NCBI GenBank assembly: GCA_922989275.2
Contig: OV277858.1
Coordinates: 102,286,794 to 102,350,793, forward strand
DNA length: 64,000 bases
Source: Gari tellinella
Taxonomy: Eukaryota > Mollusca > Bivalvia > Cardiida > Psammobiidae
Reading direction: 5' to 3'
Both the position numbers and the translations under genes were made by a program. The notes under the pieces were generated by a model that searched no databases, was not told where the DNA came from, and worked only from the letters and a program-made list of their open reading frames with translations. The number at the start of each line of letters is the position of its first letter. Position 1 is the first letter of the stretch. Below are positions 11,391-22,409 of the stretch, piece after piece.

Positions 11391-12080
11391 CAAGATCCAT
11401 TTCTTTACATCGCTATTTGTTCTTATGGTCATCATAATATTTTATTTTTCGATTTAAACGTATGCAAATTGATTCAACTTATGTGAATTTAAATAGATAA
11501 CTCATATCAAACCACTCAAAAATGTGAGAAATTCTTTGCTTTGTTATAAGCAAACTGTGAGAACATCAATAGCAGGTATATTCAATTAAAACGGTTGTTT
11601 ATACTTCTTATTTACAAATTCATCAAAATAAAAAAACAGATTCATAAAAATACTTACCTATAATGTACATTTATCATGATTGCATTTTATAAAATGCTAA
11701 AACATACCGTTTTAATGCGTTTTGGTTACTTTCAACAAATATAGGGCGGAAACTTTCTGGGGGTGAGTGTGATTCTTACGATAAGGTGAAAATTATGTGC
11801 ATACGTGTCAATAGAAGCTTTTTTGCTTTTCGTACGTACGTGTCAATAGACTCGGCCTTATTAAATAGACGAAGCGCACCACTGCACAATCGTTACTAGG
11901 GTGAAACGCCTCAGCTGTAGATTAATGTAGTAACTAGATAATTCGATATCAATTTAGTCGAATATACTCATATTTCAAAGCTACAACGTGGAAATGCGGA
12001 TTTATTTGCATTAGCGAGACTGAGCTATCGAAATATTCAACATTAAATACAGGTAACTATGACGTTGAACAGCGAGTTCG
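11391..12080. other. No gene recognised
   Basis: Up to 11857 this is the right arm of the inverted-repeat element. Beyond that is a short block related to the TTAGTCGAATATAC-type repeat also seen near 21750, 24430, 51800 and 52230. Confidence 0.45.
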
Positions 12081-12270
12081 AAGTATCGCGTATTAATCTG
12101 TATCTGTCTGTATCTGTATCAATACGTCGTAGACTCCTTAAAGGCTTTTACACGACGGTGCGAAGAGTCGCCAAATTATTGGCGATAATCTCGTAGGGCT
12201 GTTTTGAACGCCTCTACGGAATCAGCATGCACTGTGCTGTCTGGCAGTTTGTTCCATTGTATTACTGTGT
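12081..12270 (-). pseudogene. LINE 3' end fragment, minus strand
   Basis: Reading down from about 12270 gives QWNKLPDSTVHADSVEAFK followed by a stop, the usual last block of a LINE ORF2. It continues into an untranslated tail ending in (GATACA)n near 12100. It abuts the plus-strand LINE fragment at about 12275, so the two are head to head. Confidence 0.7.
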
Positions 12271-12275
12271 CTACG

Positions 12276-12945
12276 TGTGTTTCAAGGGACGTGTTCCTCC
12301 ATCTGTTCAAAGCTATGGTGAGGCCCCATTTAGAGTATGCATCAGTAATATGGTCCCCTCACTACAAAAAGTATAACGTTGCAATTGAAAATGTCCAAAG
12401 AAGGGCGACAAGAATGCTAAAAAATCTAAGAGACAGTAGCTACAGTGAGAGGTTAAGGCAGCTAGGCATTCCAACCCTGGAGTACAGGAGGGACAGGGCA
12501 GATGTAATCCAAGCTTATAAAATATTGAATGGGTTAGATAAAACATCTGCCAACCTACTATTAGTAAGAGGTGACAATATAACAAGAGGGAATAACATGA
12601 AACTCATTAAACCCAGAGCAAGAACAGAATTAAGAAGGGGTGTATTCAGTCATAGAGTCATTGATCTATGGAACTCCCTCCCAAACAGTGTAGTCCAAGC
12701 ACCCACTCTCAATACATTCAAATCAAGGTTGAATGGGTACTGGGGGGTCACCAATAAACCTAATAAGTTTTATGCCGAGTGCTTTAACCCATAGTTTGGT
12801 TCCAATTATGTAAAAACCGACTACAATATGAACATTATATAACAGTGTAAATAGATTGTACATAATAAAAGGGAGCTCTTAGTTCCAGATAGATATAAAT
12901 GTATTTTAACCCGTTAAATGAAAATAAATTTATGGAGCAATATTA
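12276..12945 (+). mobile_element. 5'-truncated LINE, second family
   Basis: It contains the coding tail 12285-12794 and about 150 bp of 3' untranslated sequence. Truncated at its 5' side at the junction with the minus-strand fragment. Confidence 0.75.
12285..12794 (+). pseudogene. LINE ORF2 C-terminal fragment
   Basis: Blocks MVRPHLEYASVIWSPH, IENVQRRATRMLKNLRD, YRRDRADVIQAYKILNG, RRGVFSHRVIDLWNSLPN and TLNTFKSRLNGYW are the standard order downstream of reverse transcriptase in CR1/Jockey-like LINEs. The polymerase core is missing. The methionine-initiated frame beginning at 12204 starts inside the neighbouring minus-strand fragment and is not a real start. Confidence 0.85.
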
Positions 12946-13039
12946 AAAAAGTGAAGTGAATATATAAGCCAACCGCAGCGAAAAAGAAAATTCATCGGAG
13001 GAAAACGCATCCAAAAGGGCCAAAGAAGTGGAAAACACT

Positions 13040-13271
13040 TATGCATCCTTAGATGCATCCGGCCTCGATACTACATGAACTACATGAACTACAAAGAACG
13101 AGTGTTTGTATTGATGGGTCTTGCTATCTGGTACTGTGAGCCCTCTTGTATTGTTGCATACTTGATTTTCTATTATATTATTTGTACTGAAATCTTTAAA
13201 TCTGGTTGCTTTGATGTTTCTTCTTGGTTTTGCCGGTTTTGTGAAAGTGGATGTTGGTAGGGCTGGTACCA
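13040..13271 (-). pseudogene. LINE ORF2 C-terminus (distal half of a split LINE)
   Basis: Minus strand: LVPALPTSTFTKPAKPRRN, KATRFKDFSTNNIIENQV and HQYKHSFFVVHVV. This continues the reading frame broken off at about 16574: the upstream half ends YKVVEGLVP and this half starts LVPALP, once the intervening element and one 9 bp duplicate are removed. A small duplication (TAGTTCATG twice, near 13072-13090) marks its decayed end. Confidence 0.8.
13263..13271. repeat. 9 bp target-site duplication, left copy
   Basis: CTGGTACCA, matching 16565-16573. The surrounding CTGGTACCAG is itself a palindrome. Confidence 0.75.
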
Positions 13272-13561
13272 GGGTGTGGGTAAAATACTGACGGAGTTTA
13301 CTGACCAGTTGAAATAAGAACAAATCACTGACGAGTTAAGTTATATAGGCTTTCCTCGGGTTTACTGACCAGTTGAAATAAGAACGAATGTCACTGACGC
13401 TATGTAAACGTATGGGAAAGTGACTGACCACAATGGATCTGAATAAATTAGAACATTGTACGCGCGTATAATTGAAGTTATTTATCATTGTAAAAGTAAT
13501 ATATCAAAATATAATATAAATTATAGATTATAGATCTATATCTGTAAAAAAAAAAAAAAAA
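13272..13561 (+). repeat. Left long terminal inverted repeat
   Basis: Inverse of about 16280-16564, ending in a run of A. Confidence 0.8.
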
Positions 13562-14140
13562 TTAAATCAAGGTTTAAGATGTTATATTTATTTTTTATAT
13601 AAACACTTGATGAATGTTAGGCCATGAATTTAAAAATTAATTTAAAATTTAAAAATTGAATTTTTTTTTGATTTTTTTTAATATTGATCTAGATAAAGAT
13701 ATAATAGATTCAATATTAATTGATAAGTGTATAACAAATTTAAGCCAAATTTTATGAAAGTTTGAAATAGATGAAGATCGTGGTTAACACTGACCAAATA
13801 GAATTATACACAGGTCCTCGATATTGACTGATGGTATTTGTTCAAAATTGTTACTGACCACATGAAGAAAGAACAGTGTACTGTCGACTTAAAATTATAA
13901 ATTATAGCATTTCACTGACGACTTAAGCAAAGAGGAATAACACTGACGGCTGACTAAGCTCAGAAGCACTGACCACATAAAGCTTAGAACAATCTGTTTA
14001 TATAGGCTTTACTCGGGTTTACTGACCAGTTGAAATAAGAACAAATGACTGACCACTTGAAATAAGAAGGATTGTCACTGACGCTATGTAACGTATGGGG
14101 AAATGACTGACCACATTGGGTCTGAATAAATAAGATCATT

Positions 14141-15658
14141 TTATGTGAGTAGAAGTGTGTCTCGAGTTTTATTTCAGTGATTTATTATTGTTAACTTAAT
14201 AGAATAATATCTTTCATTTATTATTTGCGTAGGTAAAAATAATTACTGGAAATAAATAAAAAGTTTTAATTTTAAAAGTAAAAGAAAATTTCAATACATT
14301 ATTAAGTCGTTTTATTACATTAAATAAAAGTTCTAAATAATGTTTTGCCATTACTTTATTCATTTAATTTTTTTTTAAAGCATCCGCTACACAATCAATT
14401 GTGTATCCAAGGCTCGGGATCGTTCACCCTGCTTTCGTGAGCCTCATAATTTTAAATTTTGGTGGCAAGTACATATTATTAAGTTAAGATAGCCCTTTTA
14501 AAAAAAGGCCAAAATGCAATAGCGCCGAAAAGTCAATCTCATTAAAAGTACAATGGTCGCTATGATCGCACATAGGATCCAATCAAAAAAATCTAATGAG
14601 TTTATCGACCGCCTATAACAGTTGGGGGCGTGTCCTAATGTGTTAGCCCAAGATAATGTAAGCACGTGCTTCGAAAGTTAATCATGCCTGTATGCCCGAT
14701 TGAATATAACACCCTGCTGTTAATTGGGTTTCCTGTTTATTAAGAGTTTGGCTAGTTGATTACATTGTATGGTTGGCTTAATCTGACACGTTGTTTAATT
14801 TGGGCACGCTATGGGCGAAATCCGTGCACGTGCCGCTCATTTAAAAAAAAAATTCAATGCTAAATCAATGGATATTCAATAATAATTTAATGCTTAATGT
14901 GAGGCAATGGTAATGCAGTAAGCCGATTTATGTATTACCTTGGTCTTGCATTAAATGGTCACCTGTCTCTTTTAATTTTGTTGACTGTATATATTTTACA
15001 GGTATGTGAGAGATCTGGATCAAATCTATTATATTAATAGCTTGAAGGAGTATACTATCTTTGATTTAAAGATAAATTTCTTTTTAAATAGCTTTTATAT
15101 AATTGAAAAATCTTCACCGGTTTTCCAATCATACCGATTAGCACTTACTACATTCATTTTAATTGTTATTTTATGTACATGCATGTGATAACAGTGTCTC
15201 ATAGGTCGACTAACGGCCGAGTATAAAAGTTTACCAAGAAATATTTATTGTAATTGAATGATGTAACTTTTATATGTGACACTTTAATAAATAATAAAAG
15301 TTGATAAAAGTTGTAACGTTTAATGTTCGGGTAGGTAGAGCTGTAATGGTGCATGGTGGATGACTGTTAAATACTCATAATGCGTGTCAAAGAGTTTGGA
15401 TTATGATCAGTCGTCACGTGTCGCGATGTCTTATCTGTTAGCAAATAACGAAGGCAGTGGAAAGGTTCGCTGATGCACAAATTGCTGATCTAGTCTACGC
15501 TGTTTGCATATTATACTATCGCAGCGAATGACTTGTTATATAATTCTTTATTTTGTTTGTCAAAAAGTTTGATATCTGATCACTGTTTCTAATCAGGATT
15601 CAACATTTTATTTATTACCTGTTAGTATTGATCATCTTATAAAACTGTTGGGTGTTAA
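14141..15658. other. Interior of the long-TIR element, no coding seen
   Basis: AT-rich. A 60-codon open frame at 15006-15188 shows no recognisable domain. Confidence 0.5.
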
Positions 15659-15882
15659 CCCTTTACCCAATAGCCTGTTTCTAGTTTTGAAAATAGGTGA
15701 CAATTTAAAGCAGGTTGAAAGTAAAGCCGAATGCGCCTTAAGGCGCATTCGGCTTTTACTTTCAACCTTTTATAAGTTACAACCTACTTGAATAAAGAAT
15801 ATTCCTTACAATAAATATTCATTACTGTATAAATTGGAGCTATTTTCTTCAGCAGAGGAATAAACTTCTATTGGGGAAAGGG
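15659..15882 (+). mobile_element. Hairpin MITE family A, full copy, nested
   Basis: TTAA flanks at 15655-15658 and 15883-15886. Ends CCCTTTACCCAATAGCC and GGGGAAAGGG. The hairpin at about 15713-15768 has a CCTTAAGG loop. Confidence 0.8.
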
Positions 15883-16279
15883 TTAAGGTTGTTAATGTTG
15901 TTTCTTTATTTATAACAAGCGACGGTCCAATTAAAGGCAAACAATAATTAAAGATACATTACTCAACTAACATATTAGCCGCTAGCGTACAGGCGCGTGC
16001 CACATTTACAGAACACGCTTATATATAAAAGTGTGAATGATTGTTTAAACTCCTGACAGGATAACAGGATCCAGTCCGAATAGAGTGAATCGTCGTGTGG
16101 TTTAATGGGCCGTGACAATAGTTGGTAAAAGGTGTGGCTTATGAAGTGGATTTATTTGGATTGGTTGAGTGACTTGAAATAAGAAAATATGAGCTTTGTT
16201 GTTTGTTTGTGATTATTTTAGTTCTTTATTTTAAGTCTTTTTTTAACATCTTAAACTTTGATTTAATTTTTTTTTAATT

Positions 16280-16564
16280 GTTTTTTTTTTTTTTTTACAG
16301 ATATATAATCTATAATTTATATTATATTTTGATATATTACTTTTACAATACTAAATAACTTCAATTATACTCGCGTACAATGTTCTAATTTATTCAGACC
16401 CATTGAGGTCAGTCACTTTCCCATACGTTTACATAGCGTCAGTGACATTCGTTCTTATTTCAACTGGTCAGTAAACCCGAGGAAAGCCTATATAACTTAA
16501 CTCGTCAGTGATTTGTTCTTATTTCAACTGGTCAGTAAACTCCGTCAGTATTTTACCCACACCC
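16280..16564 (-). repeat. Right long terminal inverted repeat
   Basis: Inverse of 13272-13561. Confidence 0.8.
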
Positions 16565-16573
16565 CTGGTACCA
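16565..16573. repeat. 9 bp target-site duplication, right copy
   Basis: CTGGTACCA. Confidence 0.75.
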
Positions 16574-17490
16574 GACCTTCAACCACCTTATACATTAGTA
16601 TCAGTCTGAGGCTTAGTCTCCTGTCTTCAAGAGTCTCCAGTTCCAGCTGTTCTCTCATTCTTGTGATTGCCCCCGTCTCTCTGTCCTTGTAATTCTTTTT
16701 TATGAACCTGATAGCCCTATTCTGATTTTTTTCTAGTTTGTCTATGTCCCCCTTGAGGTATGGATTCCAGATGGTTGCGCCATACTCCAGAATTGATCTC
16801 ACCACTGAGATGTATGCCATTTTTCTGCAATTTTCCGGTACACTTCTAAGGTTTCTTCTTAGGAACCCAAGAGTTGTATTGGCCTTTTTGCATACTTGAT
16901 TTATGTGCACATTCCATTTGAGGTCTTTGGATATTTGTATGCCTAAGTATGGGTTATCTTGTACTTCTTGGAGGAAGTGATTATTAAGTTGATAGAATTT
17001 CGAGATTTTTTTGTTTATAGAGAGTATGTAGCATTTTTTGGCATTGAATCTCATACCCCAGTCTTTTGCCCAGGTTTCTAGGTTTGTTAGGTCCGTTTGT
17101 AGTTTTTCTTGGTCTGAGTTGCTCTTGATGGTTCGGTATAGTAGACAATCATCTGCAAAGAGTCTTACAGATGATTTTACACAGTCTGGGAGGTCGTTTA
17201 TGTGACAAAGAAACAGGATCGGACCAAGGACAGTTCCCTGGGGTACTCCGGAGTCTACTGTCGTTTCGTCTGACTGACTACCTTCTACTATGGTTTGCAT
17301 TTTACGAGTTGTTAGGAAGTTTGTCAGCCATGTATGGATACTCCCTTGGATTCCATAGTGTCGTAACTTGTGCAGTAGTTTGTCGTGTGGTACTGTGTCA
17401 AAAGCCTTAGAAAAGTCTAGTATGGCTACGTCTGTCTGGTGTCCCTTGTCATGTTCTTGGAGGAAGTCATATAGGGTGGTAATGTAAATA
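16565..17490 (-). pseudogene. LINE reverse transcriptase, proximal half of a split LINE
   Basis: Minus strand from about 17490. Visible are VAILDFSKAFDTVPHDKLL, DSGVPQGTVLGPILF, SSVRLFADDCLLYR (catalytic FADD), NPYLGIQISKDLKWNVH, ILEYGATIWNPY and YKVVEGLVP. This is the reverse transcriptase palm and thumb of a CR1/Jockey-type LINE. The 5' part, with endonuclease, is missing. The apparent terminus GVWVKY with a stop is created by the inserted element; the true C-terminus is at 13040-13271. Confidence 0.88.
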
Positions 17491-17587
17491 AAGCCTTTTA
17501 AAATCCGCTTCTAAATCTATCAGAATTATTTTACAGTGATTACTATAACGCTTTATAACGTACGAAGCCTTTGAAATGTAAAATAAT

Positions 17588-18786
17588 TAGGGATGGGAAT
17601 TCGAACCCAAATTGCTATTCGAATATTCGCTTAAAGTATTCGAATAATTCGAATAATTCGCCTGGAATAAACGCTTAAATTTGTCCGATGGGGGGATGGG
17701 GGTGTTATCCGATCCGAGTATAATTTCATCATCAAATTCAATTATTCAATGTTTGCTTCGCAGAAATACCTATCTTAATTGGACCAAACCCTGAGCAGAA
17801 TGTGTATTCTGTGACAATCGTCTGATTGACTGGTAAACTTATCCAACTTTTGCAACCATTTACTACAGTGAATCTTTGTAGATATGGCGGTCTCCGAATG
17901 TAAGGGATGCAACTCGTGTTTAACGCAACATCTATATCTGCATTAAAATTAGTTTCGAATTAAGTCTTCCGTCATGTAGAGTCAGGTTTTTTTGCGTAAA
18001 TATTTTGTTGGCTTTACAAATTATATTTAATCTGCTTTTAAAATTAATCTGAACACACACTAGCTCTCAAGTTTCTGCATGCAGATGTTACACTCTGAAA
18101 CGAACGTAACAAACAAAACAGGTTGCTGATTTCTTGTCGGCAGAACGAGTAAATTCTTTCACACAGGCGAAGCAGTAGCCGGTGGCATAGTTGCGTTTTA
18201 GTAAGAATTTGATCTTTATAGATCTACGTCTTGTGTAAGGTCAATTTTAAGCTTTCATGACGTCTTAACTAGAATGTTTGATGATTTTAAATAGTGTTTG
18301 CGTGATATTGGTCGTTTACGAAAAGCGTCATTTGAGCCGCTATGATTGGCGATATTAACAATGATTCGTCTTTTTTTGATTGGATGCTCTTAAATGTCCT
18401 GTGCTAAACACACCTCTTTTGTTTGGCAACTAGGGTTCCCCAACATGTCAATTTATTAACTGCGAGTCCATTGATCCGATGTCAGGGAGGGCCGTCGATT
18501 ACATAACACAGCGGGTAATGTTTGCAAACTGTGTACAACTTGACAGGTGCTATCAAAACACTGACCAGCCGGGGGTGATAATCACCCTACACACGAGGAT
18601 TAATGGCGAACGATTAGCCTGGTTGGAGAAAATGAAACAGCTAGTCTCTCAAATAAATTGAATACTCCATATTATGATTTTAACAAAAATAAAATTTCAG
18701 AGACAACTATTCGAATACTTAAATGGGATTCGAATATTCGGCCCTTAAGCGAATATTCGAATATTCGAATATTCGGTCCCGCCCCT
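17588..18786. mobile_element. hAT-like 1.2 kb element with TTCGAATA clusters
   Basis: A perfect 8 bp duplication AAAATAAT flanks it (17580-17587 and 18787-18794). Ends TAGGGATGGGAATTCGAA and, inverted, TTCGGTCCCGCCCCTA. Both subterminal regions are packed with TTCGAATATTCG. TAGGG ends with 8 bp duplications fit hAT. The only frame, 18479-18661, has no recognisable transposase motif, so it is non-autonomous. Confidence 0.8.
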
Positions 18787-18858
18787 AAAAATAATGTTTC
18801 TAAAAAGAAAGAGGGACAAAAATTTTAGCCCTTAGATTGCTAATCACAATTTCATCAA

Positions 18859-19098
18859 CCCTTTCCCTCATAGATACGCCTTTTAGCGTTTTCAATTTAA
18901 TCCTCCACTGAAGAAAATAGTTCCGCTTTATACAGTCATAAATATGTACCATAAGATGTTTTTATATCCTAGCAGAATACTGATGGTTGCTAAAAGCAGG
19001 TTGAAAGTAAAGCAGAATGCACCTTAAGGCACATTCTGTTTTACATTCGACCTGCTTTAAGTGGTCACCTGTCTTCAAAGGTAGAAACAGACTAAGGG
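18859..19098 (+). mobile_element. Hairpin MITE family A
   Basis: The hairpin at about 18993-19060 has a CCTTAAGG loop; right TTAA at 19099-19102. The left duplication has mutated to TCAA. Confidence 0.75.
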
Positions 19099-19201
19099 TT
19101 AAAACAGGTTGGAGCCATATTACGGCAAACTGTTCAACAAATATTGATACATATGACAGTCAACGTGTAAATATAAAATGAAAACAACGTTGATCAGTTA
19201 A

Positions 19202-19725
19202 AGAGGCTCGCAACCGGATTTAGCATTAAAAATGGTAATTTGTAAATATATGTCAAATGATTATATAAATGGGTAAGATTTAGTTTAGGATAATAAATTC
19301 TGTTAAAAATGCATTTCCAAAAAAAAAAAAAGAAGCTCTGGTGGGATTCGAACCCGTGACCCTCCATTGCGGAGACAAACAAGAAAAATGAGGACACGCC
19401 TTTAGCGCCTCGACCACAGACGCTCTCTATATATATGGTAGCGAATTAACGTACTTCACTGGTAGCGATTAATACTACATTATTCGGCTCCGGTTTATGT
19501 CAGAGCCCGTGTAGAGAAGCAACAACAACAACAAAACCGTCAGCTGACGCTATTGAAAAACGATGGAATATATCTAAAAAAACTAAGATTCGGAGACGAT
19601 TCTTGAGATTTTTTTTGGACTGATCATATTTTTTTAATGTCAGAAGCCAAATAATGCCACAAATTTGCTTTTATTTGAGTATTTTATTTTATTTTGACAA
19701 GTACACCATCCGGTTGCGAGTCCCT
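19202..19725. mobile_element. TTAA-flanked MITE (family C) carrying a tRNA-like segment
   Basis: TTAA at 19198-19201 and 19726-19729. Ends AGAGGCTCGCAACCGGAT and, inverted, ATCCGGTTGCGAGTCCCT. Inside are a tRNA-like segment (minus, 19333-19426) next to an A-run, and a (CAA)n stretch near 19520. Other copies: 21230-21678 and 56059-56581. Confidence 0.85.
19333..19426 (-). ncRNA. tRNA-Leu/Ser-like pol III segment inside a MITE
   Basis: Minus strand shows an A-box-like TGGTCGAGGCGCTAAAGGCG and a B-box/T-arm GGGTTCGAATCCC, about 60 bases apart as in class II tRNAs, followed by a T-run suited to pol III termination. The anticodon arm does not fold convincingly, so I read it as a tRNA-derived SINE head and not a working tRNA. 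Confidence 0.6.
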
Positions 19726-19869
19726 TTAATAAAGTACACAACCATTTCACAACAGCCGATATTTCAACAGCGAATGGGATAAGGAAATGTCAGTGTTTAA
19801 ACGTTTGATTCAACAAACTACTCGCTTAGTCAGCAGTCATTTGAAAATCGTGCCATGCACATGCCTATA

Positions 19870-20075
19870 GCAAAGAATCACTGAAACGTCCCATGTGAGG
19901 CCCGTTTCTTATATTTGATAGTTTGATTAGAACTACCCACTGAAAAGGCTCTTGAGTATGAGCATGTCAGGGCCTCTCTAGGGAGAGTGAGGTGGCTATG
20001 ACATGTGCTGCATGCTTTTATATTTACTTTCACGCCTATCGAGAACGATGGGGGGTCCATCAAAGGACTGAGGAA
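19870..20075 (+). repeat. Dispersed repeat (CATGTGAGGCCC ... CACGCCTATCGAGAA)
   Basis: Shares ordered blocks CATGTGAGGCCCG, CAGGGCCTCTCTAG and TTTCACGCCTATCGAGAA with 20680-20900, 22130-22370 and, inverted, 26925-27150. Confidence 0.65.
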
Positions 20076-20679
20076 AAGTTATGACCAAGGTTATGATCTG
20101 CCTATCTGAACTCCATTTTATCTTGACCTTTGTCTGCAACGACACAGGTTGCACGGGCTGTTTTAAAGGACTTCTTAAGTTGAGTTCATATGCCATACAT
20201 GTAGTCTGTATAAATAGAAAGTTTTGAGACAAATGTCTAAAACATTAACTAGGTATTTGTATTTTAAAAAAATAAGAAGAAAAAATGAACACCCATACAA
20301 AGTTTCAACATCTAAGTACATGTATAAATATTAATCTTTAAAACTTTGGCAATCCGTCCCAAAAAGGTTTAACATTGGCCCACGTCTACGCTCGTGAACA
20401 CGCACACTGGGAACAGGCGCGGTAAATGGTATAAGTGTCTTTTTACCTCTAGAGCATGCGAAAAATGTATTGAACAAGATTTTTAATGATGCAAATACAT
20501 GGATACGAGTATTTATTAAAGCCGTGCACAGCCACTTGATAAGATGTCACGCCATTACTACTCCACTTATGATCGATTAAATACCTTTCCTGGCCTACTT
20601 TCAGTGATAATCCCTACTGGGACAGTTTCCTTGCTAAAATCATGATTTTATCCATACCTGTAATACATTGAATTAGTCA

Positions 20680-20900
20680 ACCGTTTCATGTGAGGCCCGC
20701 ACCTTATATTTGATAGTTTGGTTAGTAAACCCCATGGAAAATCCCATTGAGTGCGAGTATGCAGGGCCTCTCTAGACAACTTGAGATAAGTGACATTGAC
20801 TGGGCACACTTTGCCACTGCTTCACCGTTACTTTCACGCCTATCGAGAATAATTAAGGGGGGTTAGTCCATCAATGGACTGAGGACATGTCTTTAAAGGT
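20680..20900 (+). repeat. Dispersed repeat, second copy
   Basis: Same ordered blocks as 19870-20075, with the added end TCCATCAATGGACTGAGGA. Confidence 0.65.
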
Positions 20901-21229
20901 GTAGTTTACAAGATGACACCCGTAATTCACGTGGTAAATTGGAGAAAGTCCAATTTAGATGAGACACTAAATTAATTATTTGGACTGCCTTACCGCGGGT
21001 ACATTGCTTCTTTATAAACAGTTTGGATCCTAATCAGACGCCCGGAACGCGGTGTCTTATTAAGACACTCATTATGTTGCAATCATGCATGTCATTTAGT
21101 CAATAAGTCAATTTAACTAAAGTTTAAATTTGATAAACAAATGCAGACCACACGACTGTTTAAAGCAGATGATGGCATGGCAGTGAAGGAGGTTATCTGT
21201 TTCAAATCCGAATTCATCCCCTGCTTTAA

Positions 21230-21678
21230 AGCGACTCGCAACCAGATGGTGCATTAAAAATAGTAATTTGTAAATATGTGTCAAACGCTTATATAAATGG
21301 TAAAGAATTAGTTTAGGACAGAAGGCAAAATAAGGGAAACCGCTTAGACCAATGGACCACGGAACTATCCGTTTATCTCGGATCGATTTAACGTATTTCA
21401 ATGTGTAGCGATCGAAAGTGCATACAACTTCGTAATTCGGCTCGTGTTTATGTCTGAGCCCATGTAGAGAAGCAACAACAACAACTATACCGTCTACTAG
21501 TCGGTATAGAAAAACGATGGAAAATATCTAAAAATCTAAGATTCGGTGACGATTCTTGAGACTTTTTTTGGACTGATCATATTTTTTTAATGTCAGAAGC
21601 CAAATAATGCCACAAATTTGCTTTTCTTTGAGTATTTTATTTTATTTTGACAAGTACACCATCCGGTTGCGAGTCCCT
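21230..21678. mobile_element. TTAA-flanked MITE family C, tRNA part altered
   Basis: TTAA at 21226-21229 and 21679-21682, same TIRs as 19202-19725. The middle differs: on the minus strand an A-box-like TGGTCCATTGGTCTAAGCGG remains, but no B-box follows. Confidence 0.8.
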
Positions 21679-22129
21679 TTAACCTATTCTTGGTCACAAT
21701 TTACTTTGATACTATAGTCTGTAATATACAGACCAAACTTGATACTTCGAACTCGCTCAAGTAGAAATTTCAAAAAATCGATATCGCTTAAGCCGAACAT
21801 ATCCGTATTTCACAATTAAAACAACTGTAAAGCTCATATATGAATAATCAATTGCTTGAGAAAGATCTCAGACTCAACTCAAACTCTTTATCACCTTGGA
21901 CCCTAATACAGCATTTTTTATATAATTTTTTTTAACATTTGACGTGGTGTAGACATTTGTACAGTAAAAGCATGCTATCCATAATTTAATCCTAACTTTT
22001 TTCGGACTAGGTGTTACCACCCAAGCTAGGTCTAGTAATGTCTTTAAAAACTTTTCTTTCGGTGATAATCCCTATACAGGCAGTTCCCTGGAAGAAATCA
22101 TTTTCATGCATACCTGTATTACTGTGAAT

Positions 22130-22370
22130 CATTGATCAAGCGTCTCATGTGGTACGAGGATCACACCTTATATTTGATATTTCTGTTAGTAACCCCCATT
22201 GAAAAAATGAGTAAGCCAGGGGCTCTGTAGACAACTTGAGATTAAATATATTAATTGTGCACACTTTGCCCGTTTCACAGTTACTATCGCGCCTATCGAG
22301 AACAATAATGAGGGGGGGGGGGGGGGGGGGGGGGAGGGTAGTCCTTTAAAGGACTGTGGAAATGTCTTTA
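22130..22370 (+). repeat. Dispersed repeat, third copy, with 23-G run
   Basis: Homologous to 19870-20075. Contains an uninterrupted run of 23 G at 22312-22334, expanded from a shorter G run in the other copies. Confidence 0.6.
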
Positions 22371-22409
22371 AGCCACCGTACAAAATATAATATATTTTTA
22401 TTTCATAGT

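Larger units (their letters stand above)
7740..11857. mobile_element. 4.1 kb inverted-repeat element with ACGTGTCAATA motifs
   Basis: The outer arms are inverted: GTCTATTGACACG near 7746 and CGTGTCAATAGAC near 11840, and farther in GAAAGTTTCCGCCCT near 7801 against AGGGCGGAAACTTTC near 11742. The 9-mer TTATTAAAT occurs at 7731-7739 and 11858-11866, a plausible target duplication. The core holds four ~430 bp tandem units, and a LINE is inserted at 9439-10476. No transposase frame is seen. Confidence 0.65.
13272..16564. mobile_element. 3.29 kb Mutator-like non-autonomous element with ~290 bp TIRs
   Basis: The ends are GGGTGTGGGTAAAATACTGA and its exact inverse at the right. Similarity extends about 290 bp inward on both sides (13272-13561 and about 16280-16564) to a poly(A)/poly(T) stretch. 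TGACCAGTTGAAATAAGAAC is repeated within each TIR, and a third degenerate block lies at about 13990-14140. The 9 bp duplication and long TIRs are typical of Mutator-like elements. No transposase frame is seen. It sits inside a LINE and itself contains a family A MITE (15659-15882). Confidence 0.8.

Noticed and set aside
12204..12284. Start of a host protein at 12204
   Set aside because: These codons are the reverse strand of another LINE fragment; only the part after about 12285 is homologous to LINE ORF2.
13272..13561. Left long TIR taken as a LINE 3' untranslated region
   Set aside because: It first looked like a shared LINE tail ending in poly(A). The 9 bp duplication and restored frame across the insert show it is a transposon TIR.
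18479..18661. 60-codon frame inside the TTCGAATA element
   Set aside because: Too short, and no zinc-finger or hAT dimerisation motif.
19333..19426. Functional tRNA gene on the minus strand
   Set aside because: A and B boxes are good, but the acceptor and anticodon stems do not pair convincingly and the segment is repeated inside a MITE.
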